This document shows positions 1-7,103 of a stretch of 64,000 bases of DNA, piece after piece. Made by a program: the position numbers and the translations under genes. The notes below the pieces were generated by a model, which made no database searches, had not been told where the DNA came from, and saw only the letters and a program-made list of their open reading frames with translations. Position 1 is the first letter of the stretch. The number at the start of each line of letters is the position of its first letter. The DNA is from an uncultured Bacteroidales bacterium (GTDB taxonomy: Bacteria > Bacteroidota > Bacteroidia > Bacteroidales > Paludibacteraceae): the NCBI GenBank assembly GCA_947164985.1, contig CAMUYI010000005.1:1-64000 (forward strand), given 5' to 3'.

Positions 1-109
1 TGGTCCTTTTTTGCCGTGTTCCTGTTATAGCCTGGTCCTTTTTTGCCGTGTTCCTGTTATAGCCTGGTCCTTTTTTGCCGTGTTCCTATTATAGCCTGGT
101 CCTTTTTTG
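1..109. repeat. 32-bp tandem repeat, about 3.4 copies
   Basis: The unit TGGTCCTTTTTTGCCGTGTT plus 12 more bases occurs at 1-32, 33-64 and 65-96, with a partial fourth copy from 97. The first two copies are identical and the third has one change. The array runs off the left edge, so its true length is unknown. There are no spacers, so it is not a CRISPR array. Confidence 0.95.
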
Positions 110-210
110 ATTTCAAGTATCTCCTTAGTCTCTCCATCTTACACACACTCTCTTCATTCATCCAATCCTTTCCCTCCACCCCTTCACTATCTCGCGTTAT
201 ATTATAGTAT

Positions 211-276
211 GCGATTAGTAGGATATTAGTAGGTGATTAGTAGGTTATTAGTAGGTGATTAGTAGGTGATAACTGG
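211..276. repeat. 11-bp tandem repeat (GTGATTAGTAG)
   Basis: Six consecutive 11-bp units of the form GNNATTAGTAG lie between the 32-bp array and typA. The same unit, in the same phase and orientation and after the same TATTATAGTATG prefix, recurs at 38069-38123. The rest of 110-339 shows no gene. Confidence 0.9.
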
Positions 277-339
277 TAGCATCTACAGACCAACCCACAA
301 CGTCTCTATACCGTCTAACTAAAAAAATACCATTTTCTC

Positions 340-370
340 TTGCGTATGTCATTTTTTTTTTGTACTTTTG
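340..370 (+). promoter_or_regulatory. Bacteroidota-type promoter of typA
   Basis: A TTGCGTATGTC -33 box at 340-350 and a TACTTTTG -7 box (TAnnTTTG) at 363-370 give the spacing seen at the other promoters here. The expected transcription start is about 375-378, giving a 35-40 nt leader. Confidence 0.8.
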
Positions 371-413
371 CAGCCGATTTTAATTTGGCACAATGTGGCC
401 ATATACAAAAAGT

Positions 414-2246
414 ATGCAAAACATTAGAAATATAGCAATTATTGCGCATGTGGATCACGGCAAAACGACCTTGGTCGATAAGATGCTATACACAGCAAAT
501 GTTATCAGCCGTCAGCAATCAGCATTCAGCGATCAGCCGAAAGAGTTGATCCTGGATAACAACGACCTGGAGCGCGAACGTGGTATCACGATCTTGGCCA
601 AGAACGTAGCCATCGACTACAAGGGCACGAAGATCAATATCATTGACACTCCGGGGCACGCGGACTTCGGTGGTGAGGTAGAGCGCGTACTGAACATGGC
701 AGACGGTGTGTTGCTGCTGGTCGATGCCTTCGAGGGCGCGATGCCGCAGACACGCTTCGTGCTGCAGAAAGCCCTGGAGTTGGGTCTGAAACCGATCGTG
801 GTGATCAATAAAGTGGACAAGCTGAACTGCCGTCCGGATGAGGTGCAGGAAGAGGTATTCGACCTGATGTGTAACCTGAACGCGACGGACGATCAGTTGG
901 ATTTCCAGACGTTGTACGGATCTGCCAAACAGGGTTGGATGAGTACCGACTGGCGCAAGCCGACCACCGACCTCACCGACCTCATGGACGCTATCATCGA
1001 GTACATCCCTGCGCCGGAAGAGAACCCGGGTACGCCGCAGATGCTGGTGACGAGTCTGGACTACAACAGTTACGTAGGACGAATCGCTATCGGACGTGTA
1101 CACCGCGGTGAGTTCAAGGACGGACAAGCCGTGACGCTATATAAAAAGCCGTCAGCCGACAGCCATCAGCCATCAGTTATCAAAACGAAGATCAAGGAGT
1201 TGCATACGTTCAGCGGCATGGGTCATGTGAAGACCGACGTGGTGAAGAACGGCGATATATGCGCGATGATCGGTATCGACGGTTTTGAGATCGGCGACAC
1301 GATATGCGACGCGGAGAATCCCGAACCGCTGAAGCCGATCGCGATTGACGAGCCGACGATGAGTATGACCTTCTGCATCAACGACAGTCCGTTCTTCGGA
1401 CAGGACGGTAAGTACGTGACGAGCCGTCATATCCAAGACCGACTCAACAAAGAGTTGGAGAAGAACCTGGCGCTGCGTGTCGAGAAAGGAGCGGAAGAGT
1501 CGTCCTGGCGCGTCTATGGCCGCGGTGTGCTGCATCTGAGTGTGCTCATCGAGACGATGCGTCGCGAGGGATACGAACTGCAGGTAGGTCAACCGCAGGT
1601 GATCATCAAAGAGATCGACGGCGTGAAGTGCGAACCGGTAGAGAGCCTGACGGTGAACACACCGGAAGAGTGCAGCGGCAAGATCATCGAGTTCGTCTCG
1701 ACACACAAAGGCGAGATGACGAAGATGGAGATGGTCAACGACCGCGTACACCTCGAGTTCACTATCCCGAGCCGCGGCATCATGGGTATGCGTACCTACG
1801 TGATGAACGTATCCGCCGGCGAAGCGATCATGGCGCACCGCTTCCTCGAGTACCAACCGTGGAAAGGTGAGATCGTGAAGCGCACCAACGGTTCGCTCAT
1901 CGCGATGGAAGCCGGTACGGCGTATGCCTACGCCCTCGATAAACTGCAGGACCGCGGTAAGTTCTTTATCGATCCGCAAGAAGAGGTGTATGCCGGTCAG
2001 GTGGTAGGCGAGAACGCCAAGGAAGGCGATATCGTGATCAACGTGACCAAGAGCAAGAAGTTGACCAATATGCGTTCGAAGTCCGCAGACGATAAGGCTG
2101 TATTACCGCCGCCGGTACGTATGAGCCTGGAGGAGGCGCTGGAGTATATCAAAGAGGACGAGTACGTAGAGGTAACGCCGCATGCGATGCGTATCCGCAA
2201 GATCATCCTTGACGAGCTGGAGCGGAAGCGCGCGGGAAGAGCGTAA
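414..2246 (+). CDS. typA: Ribosome-associated GTPase TypA/BipA
   Basis: 610 aa with the start taken at the second ATG ([18 protein letters not shown]). The first ATG at 393 adds seven residues unlike the family, and the second is preceded by an A-rich stretch. It is a cytosolic translational GTPase that binds the ribosome and helps assembly and stress adaptation. GTPase motifs are visible: AHVDHGKT (P-loop), RERGITI (switch I), DTPGHADF and NKVDKL, followed by EF-G-like domains and the TypA C-terminal domain ([14 protein letters not shown]). Length is normal. Two linkers are odd: [10 protein letters not shown] and PSADSHQPS are encoded by 7-bp tandem repeats, and the first peptide nearly recurs in the Mpl-like ligase downstream. 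Confidence 0.97.
   Translation: MQNIRNIAIIAHVDHGKTTLVDKMLYTANVISRQQSAFSDQPKELILDNNDLERERGITILAKNVAIDYKGTKINIIDTPGHADFGGEVERVLNMADGVLLLVDAFEGAMPQTRFVLQKALELGLKPIVVINKVDKLNCRPDEVQEEVFDLMCNLNATDDQLDFQTLYGSAKQGWMSTDWRKPTTDLTDLMDAIIEYIPAPEENPGTPQMLVTSLDYNSYVGRIAIGRVHRGEFKDGQAVTLYKKPSADSHQPSVIKTKIKELHTFSGMGHVKTDVVKNGDICAMIGIDGFEIGDTICDAENPEPLKPIAIDEPTMSMTFCINDSPFFGQDGKYVTSRHIQDRLNKELEKNLALRVEKGAEESSWRVYGRGVLHLSVLIETMRREGYELQVGQPQVIIKEIDGVKCEPVESLTVNTPEECSGKIIEFVSTHKGEMTKMEMVNDRVHLEFTIPSRGIMGMRTYVMNVSAGEAIMAHRFLEYQPWKGEIVKRTNGSLIAMEAGTAYAYALDKLQDRGKFFIDPQEEVYAGQVVGENAKEGDIVINVTKSKKLTNMRSKSADDKAVLPPPVRMSLEEALEYIKEDEYVEVTPHAMRIRKIILDELERKRAGRA
504..538. repeat. Heptamer array in typA (ATCAGCC x5)
   Basis: Five consecutive 7-mers of the form NTCAGCN lie inside typA and encode [10 protein letters not shown] in the linker before the conserved [11 protein letters not shown] segment. 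Confidence 0.9.
1151..1178. repeat. Heptamer array in typA (ATCAGCC x4)
   Basis: Four 7-mers (GTCAGCC, GACAGCC, ATCAGCC, ATCAGTT) encode PSADSHQPS in an exposed loop of the second TypA domain. Confidence 0.9.
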
Positions 2247-2261
2247 GCGCGCAGGAAGAGC

Positions 2262-2401
2262 GTAAGCCCTTGAAGCCATTCGGATAGCGTATATATCCTC
2301 TGGAACCGCGGTGCCCCCCGCTCATGCTTTTGCGGACCCCAACCGCAAAAGAATGTTCCAACCGGATATATACTGTATCGCTCGCAGAGCGAAGGGCTTA
2401 C
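2262..2401. repeat. 140-bp imperfect palindrome between typA and tig
   Basis: The ends GTAAGCCCTT (2262) and AAGGGCTTAC (2392-2401) are inverted repeats. Inside them ATATATCC and GGATATAT pair, and a perfect 9-bp stem CTTTTGCGG/CCGCAAAAG (2327-2335 and 2343-2351) sits at the centre. It could end typA transcription or be a dispersed palindromic element. No T-tract follows the central stem. Just upstream, GCGTAAGCGCGCAGGAAGA repeats with a 19-bp period across the typA stop. Confidence 0.7.
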
Positions 2402-2437
2402 TTATAAATGATAATAAATAAACAAAATCATACAACA

Positions 2438-3520
2438 ATGAAAATTGAACAAAGTGAATTGAAAGACCTGATGGCGGTGGTGACGATCGTGATCGAGCCG
2501 GCAGACTATCAGGAAGAGGTTGCAAAGCAACTGAAAGAGGTGCGCCACAAAGCACAGATGCCGGGCTTCCGTCCGGGTATGGTGCCGGCGGGCCTGGTAA
2601 AGAAAATGTACGGCAAGGGTATCCTGGCAGACGTACTGAACAAGAAAGTGGGCGAAGGTCTGAACAAGCACATCGAGGACAACAAACTGCAGATCCTTGG
2701 TGATCCGCTGCCGAATGCAGAGCAAGGTCATGTCGATCTCGACCACGAGGACACCTACACCTTCGCCTTCGATATCGCAGTAGCTCCGGAGTTCGATGCC
2801 AAGTTGAACGGTAAGAACAAGATCCCTGAGTACATCATCGAGGCAACCGACGAGATGGTCAACAAGCAGATCGAGGCGTACACCAACCGTTTCGGCGAGT
2901 ACATCGCGGAGGACAAAGAGAAAGGTACGCAGGCAGAGGTGAAGCCGTGCGCAGTAGATGCAGAGTTGTTCGCCAAGGTTTACGGAGCAGACGCTCCGAA
3001 GGATGAGGCCGGTTTCCGCGCCCGCATCAAAGAGGACATCGAGCGCAGCCTGGCTGAAGAGACCAAGTACCGCTTCGGTATCGACGTGAAGGCCGCCATC
3101 ATGAAGAAGATGGAGAAGGTGGAGTTCCCGGTTGACTTCCTCAAACGTTGGGTTCTCGAGACAAACGAGAAGATGACCCAAGAAGAGCTCGATAAGGACT
3201 TTGACAAGATGCTTGACGAACTCAAATGGCATTTGGCTAAGGACCAACTCATGAAAGAGTACAAGATCGAGATCGAGAAAGAGGACGTGGAAGGTTACGC
3301 TAAACGTATCGCGAAGATGCAGTTCATGCAGTACGGTCTGATGAACGTAGAAGACGCGATGCTGGCTAACTACGCACAGGAGATGCTCAAGAACGAGAAC
3401 CAACTGCGCGGCATCGTAGAGCGCCTCGTTGAGGACAAGATCTTCGAAGCAGTCAAGGCTATCGTTAAGGTTGAGACCAAGAAAGTGAGCCAGGAGGAGT
3501 TTGACAAGTTGTTTAAATAA
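2438..3520 (+). CDS. tig: Trigger factor-like chaperone without PPIase domain
   Basis: 360 aa with the start at the ATG giving MKIEQSELKDLMAVVTIVIE; the track start 30 bp upstream adds an unsupported extension. Trigger factor binds ribosomes near the exit tunnel and shields nascent chains. The N-terminal ribosome-binding domain carries the GFRPGMVP signature at residues ~48-55. After residue ~140 the protein passes almost directly to the helical C-terminal chaperone domain (EFPVDFLKRWVL onwards). The roughly 90-residue FKBP-type PPIase domain found in standard trigger factors of ~430-450 aa is absent. The reading frame is continuous, so this is a domain loss rather than a frameshift. It lies between typA and the Mur ligase gene. 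Confidence 0.9.
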   Translation: MKIEQSELKDLMAVVTIVIEPADYQEEVAKQLKEVRHKAQMPGFRPGMVPAGLVKKMYGKGILADVLNKKVGEGLNKHIEDNKLQILGDPLPNAEQGHVDLDHEDTYTFAFDIAVAPEFDAKLNGKNKIPEYIIEATDEMVNKQIEAYTNRFGEYIAEDKEKGTQAEVKPCAVDAELFAKVYGADAPKDEAGFRARIKEDIERSLAEETKYRFGIDVKAAIMKKMEKVEFPVDFLKRWVLETNEKMTQEELDKDFDKMLDELKWHLAKDQLMKEYKIEIEKEDVEGYAKRIAKMQFMQYGLMNVEDAMLANYAQEMLKNENQLRGIVERLVEDKIFEAVKAIVKVETKKVSQEEFDKLFK

Positions 3521-3534
3521 ACCAAGATTGGTTT

Positions 3535-4872
3535 ATGACAAAAATTCATTTTATAGCTATTGGTGGTGCGGCGATGCATAACTTGGCATTGGCCGTTGCC
3601 TCCAAGGCTGGGTATCAAGTAACAGGCTCGGATGATGAGATCTTCGAGCCTGCTTTGTCTCATCTGCGTGATGCCGGTCTGCTGCCGGATGAGATCGGTT
3701 GGCACCCCGAGCGTATCACGCCGGATCTCGATGCGATCATTCTCGGTATGCATGCCCGCGAAGATAACCCCGAGTTGGTGCGCGCCCGCGAGTTAGGCAT
3801 CAAGATCTACTCCTTCCCCGAGTACCTCTACGAGCAGACGAAGGACAAGATCCGTATCGTGGTAGGCGGTTCGCACGGTAAGACGACCACTACGTCCATG
3901 ATCCTCTATGTGCTCAACCGTTTGGGCATCGAGGCAGACTACATGGTAGGCGCGCAGATCGAAGGGTTCGAACGCATGGTACGCCTGAGCGATACAGCCA
4001 AGTACGCGGTCTTTGAGGGCGATGAGTACCTCACTTCCCCACTCGACCTGCGGTCCAAGTTCCTCTGGTATCACCCGCATGTAGCCATCCTGACCGGCAT
4101 CGCATGGGATCATATCAATGTGTTCCCGACCTTCCCGGAGTACGTGGAGACCTTCCGCCAATTTACGCACACCATTTCCGACGCCTTCATTTACTATAAA
4201 GGCGATGAGAACCTATGCCTCCTGGCGGAGGAATTGAAAATGGAAAATGGAAAATGTAAAATTATTCCTTACGACGCATACGATGGGAATGTGGCGATGC
4301 AGGTGTTCGGAAAGCACAATATGCAGAACCTGCAGGCGGCGATGCTGGCCTGCCATTGTATCGGTGTGGCGCCGGATGATTTCTACCGCGAGATAGCATC
4401 CTTCACCGGAGCATCGAACCGTCTGGAGAAGATCGCTGAGACCGAGACCTGCGTGGCGTACAAAGATTTTGCACACAGTCCGTCCAAACTGAAAGCGACC
4501 ATTAATGCGGTTCGGGAGCGCTATCCGGACAAGCAGTTGGTAGCCTGCATGGAGTTGCATACCTTCTCCAGCCTGATGGCGGATTTCCTGCCGCAGTACC
4601 AAGGCTGCATGGCCGAAGCCGACAAGGCATTCGTCTATTTCAACCCCAAGGTAATCGAGCATAAAAAACTCACTCCGATCACAAAAGAGGCGGTTCGTGA
4701 CGCGTTTGGCACGAAAAATGTAGAGGTGTTTACCGAGAGTGCGGCGATGACGGAAGCTATCAGCCGTCAGTATTCAGCATTCAGCCATCAGGGCATAGCC
4801 TTGCTGATGATGTCCAGCGGCACGTTCGATGGCATTGACGTGAAAGAGTTCGCGCACGAACTCTTCAGTTGA
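3535..4872 (+). CDS. mpl: Mur ligase family protein, Mpl-like
   Basis: 445 aa. It starts HFIAIGGAAMHNLA, a MurC/Mpl-type dinucleotide-like fold, and has the ATP P-loop GGSHGKTTTTS at ~113-123 and the Mur signature GDEYLTSPLD. Mpl ligates the recovered tripeptide L-Ala-gamma-D-Glu-meso-DAP to UDP-MurNAc in peptidoglycan recycling, in the cytosol. The GSDDEIFEP and GMHAREDNPE segments fit the Bacteroidota Mpl-like group better than MurC, but a different Mur substrate cannot be excluded. Two heptamer arrays are in frame: one encodes LKMENGKCK and one SRQYSAFSHQ near the C-terminus. The stop codon lies inside a third array. The gene starts 14 bp after tig. Confidence 0.88.
   Translation: MTKIHFIAIGGAAMHNLALAVASKAGYQVTGSDDEIFEPALSHLRDAGLLPDEIGWHPERITPDLDAIILGMHAREDNPELVRARELGIKIYSFPEYLYEQTKDKIRIVVGGSHGKTTTTSMILYVLNRLGIEADYMVGAQIEGFERMVRLSDTAKYAVFEGDEYLTSPLDLRSKFLWYHPHVAILTGIAWDHINVFPTFPEYVETFRQFTHTISDAFIYYKGDENLCLLAEELKMENGKCKIIPYDAYDGNVAMQVFGKHNMQNLQAAMLACHCIGVAPDDFYREIASFTGASNRLEKIAETETCVAYKDFAHSPSKLKATINAVRERYPDKQLVACMELHTFSSLMADFLPQYQGCMAEADKAFVYFNPKVIEHKKLTPITKEAVRDAFGTKNVEVFTESAAMTEAISRQYSAFSHQGIALLMMSSGTFDGIDVKEFAHELFS
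4232..4263. repeat. Heptamer array in mpl (AATGGAA)
   Basis: Four and a half 7-mers (AATTGAA, AATGGAA, AATGGAA, AATGTAA) encode LKMENGKCKI. Related arrays in ddl encode LENGEWKLEN and GEWKMENGKW. Confidence 0.9.
4759..4793. repeat. Heptamer array in mpl (ATCAGCC x5)
   Basis: Five 7-mers are near-identical to the typA array at 504-538 and are read in the same frame, giving SRQYSAFSHQ. Confidence 0.9.
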
Positions 4873-4895
4873 AAGTTGAAAGTTGAAAGTTGAAA
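4868..4895. repeat. Heptamer array GTTGAAA x4 at gene junction
   Basis: Four perfect GTTGAAA units span the mpl stop codon (TGA at 4870-4872) and end three bases before the next ATG. The TTG used by the ORF track as a start lies inside this repeat. Confidence 0.95.
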
Positions 4896-4898
4896 GAT

Positions 4899-5327
4899 AT
4901 GGATAAGCAAACAAGACGCGATTATTTATATATGCGCATGGCGCGTACCTGGGCGGAGAACAGTTACTGCGTACGCCGTAAGGTAGGTGCGTTGCTGGTC
5001 AAGAACCAGATGATCATCTCCGACGGATACAACGGTACTCCTTCGGGCTTTGAGAACATATGCGAAGACGAGAACAACGTGAGCAAGCCCTATGTGCTGC
5101 ATGCGGAAGCGAATGCGCTGACCAAGGTAGCCCGCTCCAATAACAGTTCGGACGGCGCCACGCTCTACGTCACCGCATCGCCTTGCCTCGAGTGCTCCAA
5201 ACTGATCATCCAGTCCGGTATCAAGCGTGTCGTTTACGGCGAAGAGTACCGCATCATGGATGGTGTAGAACTGCTCAAACGCGCAGGTATTGAGGTCGTT
5301 TTCCTGAACGACCAGAAATCAGAATAA
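4899..5327 (+). CDS. dCMP deaminase family protein
   Basis: 142 aa from the ATG giving MDKQTRRDYLYMRMARTWAENS; the track TTG start lies in a 7-bp repeat and is rejected. It is a zinc-dependent cytidine/deoxycytidylate deaminase, probably converting dCMP to dUMP for dTTP synthesis in the cytosol. The zinc and catalytic motifs HAEANAL and TASPCLECSK (PCxxC) are present, with the N-terminal SYCVRRKVGALLVK that is typical of the ComEB/dCMP deaminase group. Length is normal. It lies 26 bp after mpl and may be cotranscribed with it. The exact substrate is inferred. Confidence 0.9.
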   Translation: MDKQTRRDYLYMRMARTWAENSYCVRRKVGALLVKNQMIISDGYNGTPSGFENICEDENNVSKPYVLHAEANALTKVARSNNSSDGATLYVTASPCLECSKLIIQSGIKRVVYGEEYRIMDGVELLKRAGIEVVFLNDQKSE

Positions 5328-5357
5328 TTAACAATTATCAATTCACAATTAACAAAG
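5323..5357. repeat. Heptamer array AACAATT x5 (left arm)
   Basis: Units AATAATT, AACAATT, ATCAATT, CACAATT and AACAAAG overlap the stop of the deaminase gene and lead straight into the 75-bp hairpin core. Confidence 0.9.
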
Positions 5358-5432
5358 CGTCCTGGAAAGTTCTGTACAAAACTTGAAGAACCGTACGTAT
5401 TCTAAAAGTTCGTACAAAACTCCAAGAGCCCT
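5358..5432. repeat. 75-bp foldable core element, copy 1
   Basis: It starts GCGTCCT and ends CCAAGAGCCCT, like the copy at 23438-23513. Arm GGAAAGTTCTGTAC can pair with GTACAAAACTCC, and an inner AGAACCGTACGTATTCT is nearly self-complementary. Arm sequences differ from copy 2 while pairing is largely kept. It is flanked by (AACAATT)n on the left and (TTGTAMA)n on the right. Confidence 0.75.
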
Positions 5433-5460
5433 TTATACATTATACATTGTAAATTGTACA
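5433..5460. repeat. Heptamer array TTGTACA x4 (right arm)
   Basis: Units TTATACA, TTATACA, TTGTAAA and TTGTACA end directly before the ATG of the S41 protease gene. Polarity is opposite to the left arm (AACAATT). Confidence 0.9.
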
Positions 5461-5462
5461 TT

Positions 5463-7073
5463 ATGAAAAAATATCTTCTTCCTACATTAACGGTTTTAGG
5501 CGTTGTGCTGGGACTCGTGTTGGGCATGACGATGAGTCAGAAAGCCAACGCCCAACGTATCGTATACCAGAACGGTCAGTTGCAACTGGAGTTGAGTAAG
5601 GTAGATCGTCTGCTGCAGTTAATGGAGACGGCCTATGTGGACGAACTGAACATCGACAGCATCACCGATGAGGCGATGACGGAGTTGGTGCAGAAACTCG
5701 ACCCGCATAGTGCTTACATCCCCAAAGAGGACCTCGAGATGGTGAACTCCGAGTTGGCAGGTTCGTTTTCCGGCATCGGTGTGCAGTTCACGATCCAACA
5801 GGATACCGTTCGTATCGTAGCGGTCATTGCAGGCGGTCCGAGTGAAGGTGTCGGTGTGTTAGCCGGCGATAAGCTCATCACGGTGGACGACTCGACGTTT
5901 GTAGGCAAGAAAATGAATAACGAGAAGGTGATGAAGACCCTCCGCGGTCCGAAAGATACGAAGGTGAAGTTAGGCATTCTCCGTGCCGGCGTCAAAGAAC
6001 CGCTTTCTTTCACCGTCACCCGTGGTGATATCCCGGTTAACTCCGTCGATGCGAAATTCATCATCGAGGAACAGGGTAAGAAACTCGGTTTTATCCGCGT
6101 TAATAAATTCAGCGAGACGACCTACAAAGAGTTCATCTCGGCGTTGGCCGAGTTGAGTAGCAAGGGTGCTGACCGCTTCATCATCGACCTGCGCGAGAAC
6201 AGCGGCGGATACATGGACCAGGCTATCCGTATGGCCAATGAGTTTCTGAACCGCGGTGACCTGATCGTCTATTCGGAAGGTCGCGCTTACCCGCGTTATG
6301 AGGCGAATGCCAACGGAACGGGTCGATTCAAAGAGACGCCTCTCGTTGTACTGATCGATAATTTCTCCGCTTCGGCTTCGGAGATCTTCGCCGGTGCGAT
6401 GCAGGATAACGACCGAGCTACCATCATCGGTCGCCGTTCGTTCGGTAAAGGTCTGGTGCAGCAACAGATGCCGTTTAGTGACGGCAGTGCCGTACGCCTC
6501 ACCGTAGCCCGTTATTACACGCCATCGGGCCGTTGCATTCAGAAACCCTACACCTTAGGCGACCAGGAGGACTACGAGAAAGACCTCATGGAGCGTTGGG
6601 AGCACGGTGAGTTCTATTCGGCAGACTCGATCCATTTTGCGGACACCACAGCGTATTACACCAAAGGCGGCCGTAAGATGTACGGCGGTGGTGGTATCAT
6701 GCCGGATGTGTTCGTCGGTCGTGACACGACGCTCAACACCCCGTGGTATAACCACTGCGTCAACCTCGCGTACACTTATCAGTTCGCGTATAAGTACACG
6801 GATGAGCACCGCAAAGAGTTGGATAAGTTCAAAGACTGGCAGAGTTTGGAGAAACATCTGCTTAAGCAAAACCTCATCCCGCAGTTTGTCGCTTTTGCCG
6901 AAGAGAAAGGCGTAGAACGCAACGAGGCAGAGATCCGGAAATCGCGCCCGTTGATGACACGACTTCTGATCGCTTATATCGTTCGTGACGTATTAGGCGA
7001 TGACGGTTTCTTCCCGCTCTTCGAGCGTGACGACGAGATCACCAAGAAAGCAATAGAGGTTCTCAGCAAATGA
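5463..7073 (+). CDS. S41 family C-terminal processing peptidase
   Basis: 536 aa from ATG 5463 (MKKYLLPTLTVLGVVLGL); the upstream TTG lies in a 7-bp repeat. An N-terminal signal or anchor segment precedes a periplasmic part. A PDZ domain spans ~80-180 (GSFSGIGVQF, AGGPSEGVGVLAGDKLI). The S41 catalytic core follows with LRENSGGYMDQA, the Ser in FSASASEIFAGA and the Lys in GRRSFGKGLVQQ. Such proteases cut protein C-termini in the envelope and often act in quality control or maturation. The C-terminal ~130 residues are an extension common in Bacteroidota homologues. A strong terminator overlaps the stop codon. Confidence 0.93.
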   Translation: MKKYLLPTLTVLGVVLGLVLGMTMSQKANAQRIVYQNGQLQLELSKVDRLLQLMETAYVDELNIDSITDEAMTELVQKLDPHSAYIPKEDLEMVNSELAGSFSGIGVQFTIQQDTVRIVAVIAGGPSEGVGVLAGDKLITVDDSTFVGKKMNNEKVMKTLRGPKDTKVKLGILRAGVKEPLSFTVTRGDIPVNSVDAKFIIEEQGKKLGFIRVNKFSETTYKEFISALAELSSKGADRFIIDLRENSGGYMDQAIRMANEFLNRGDLIVYSEGRAYPRYEANANGTGRFKETPLVVLIDNFSASASEIFAGAMQDNDRATIIGRRSFGKGLVQQQMPFSDGSAVRLTVARYYTPSGRCIQKPYTLGDQEDYEKDLMERWEHGEFYSADSIHFADTTAYYTKGGRKMYGGGGIMPDVFVGRDTTLNTPWYNHCVNLAYTYQFAYKYTDEHRKELDKFKDWQSLEKHLLKQNLIPQFVAFAEEKGVERNEAEIRKSRPLMTRLLIAYIVRDVLGDDGFFPLFERDDEITKKAIEVLSK

Positions 7074-7089
7074 GAACCTCTATTTTTTT
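7053..7089 (+). terminator. Rho-independent terminator after S41 protease gene
   Basis: Perfect 12-bp stem ATAGAGGTTCTC/GAGAACCTCTAT with a 7-nt loop, followed by seven T. The stop codon TGA lies at the edge of the stem. It separates convergent genes. Confidence 0.93.
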
Positions 7090-7103
7090 ATGCCTTGGAT
7101 CGG

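Noticed and set aside
1-109. Possible CRISPR array
   Set aside because: The 32-bp units are directly adjacent with no spacers, and no cas genes are present.
519-1979. Long minus-strand ORFs opposite typA (202 and 268 aa)
   Set aside because: Shadows of a strongly conserved coding gene; no protein family resemblance.
4890-5463. TTG starts for the deaminase and S41 protease genes in the ORF track
   Set aside because: Both TTG codons lie inside heptamer repeats; ATG codons a few bases downstream give family-like N-termini.
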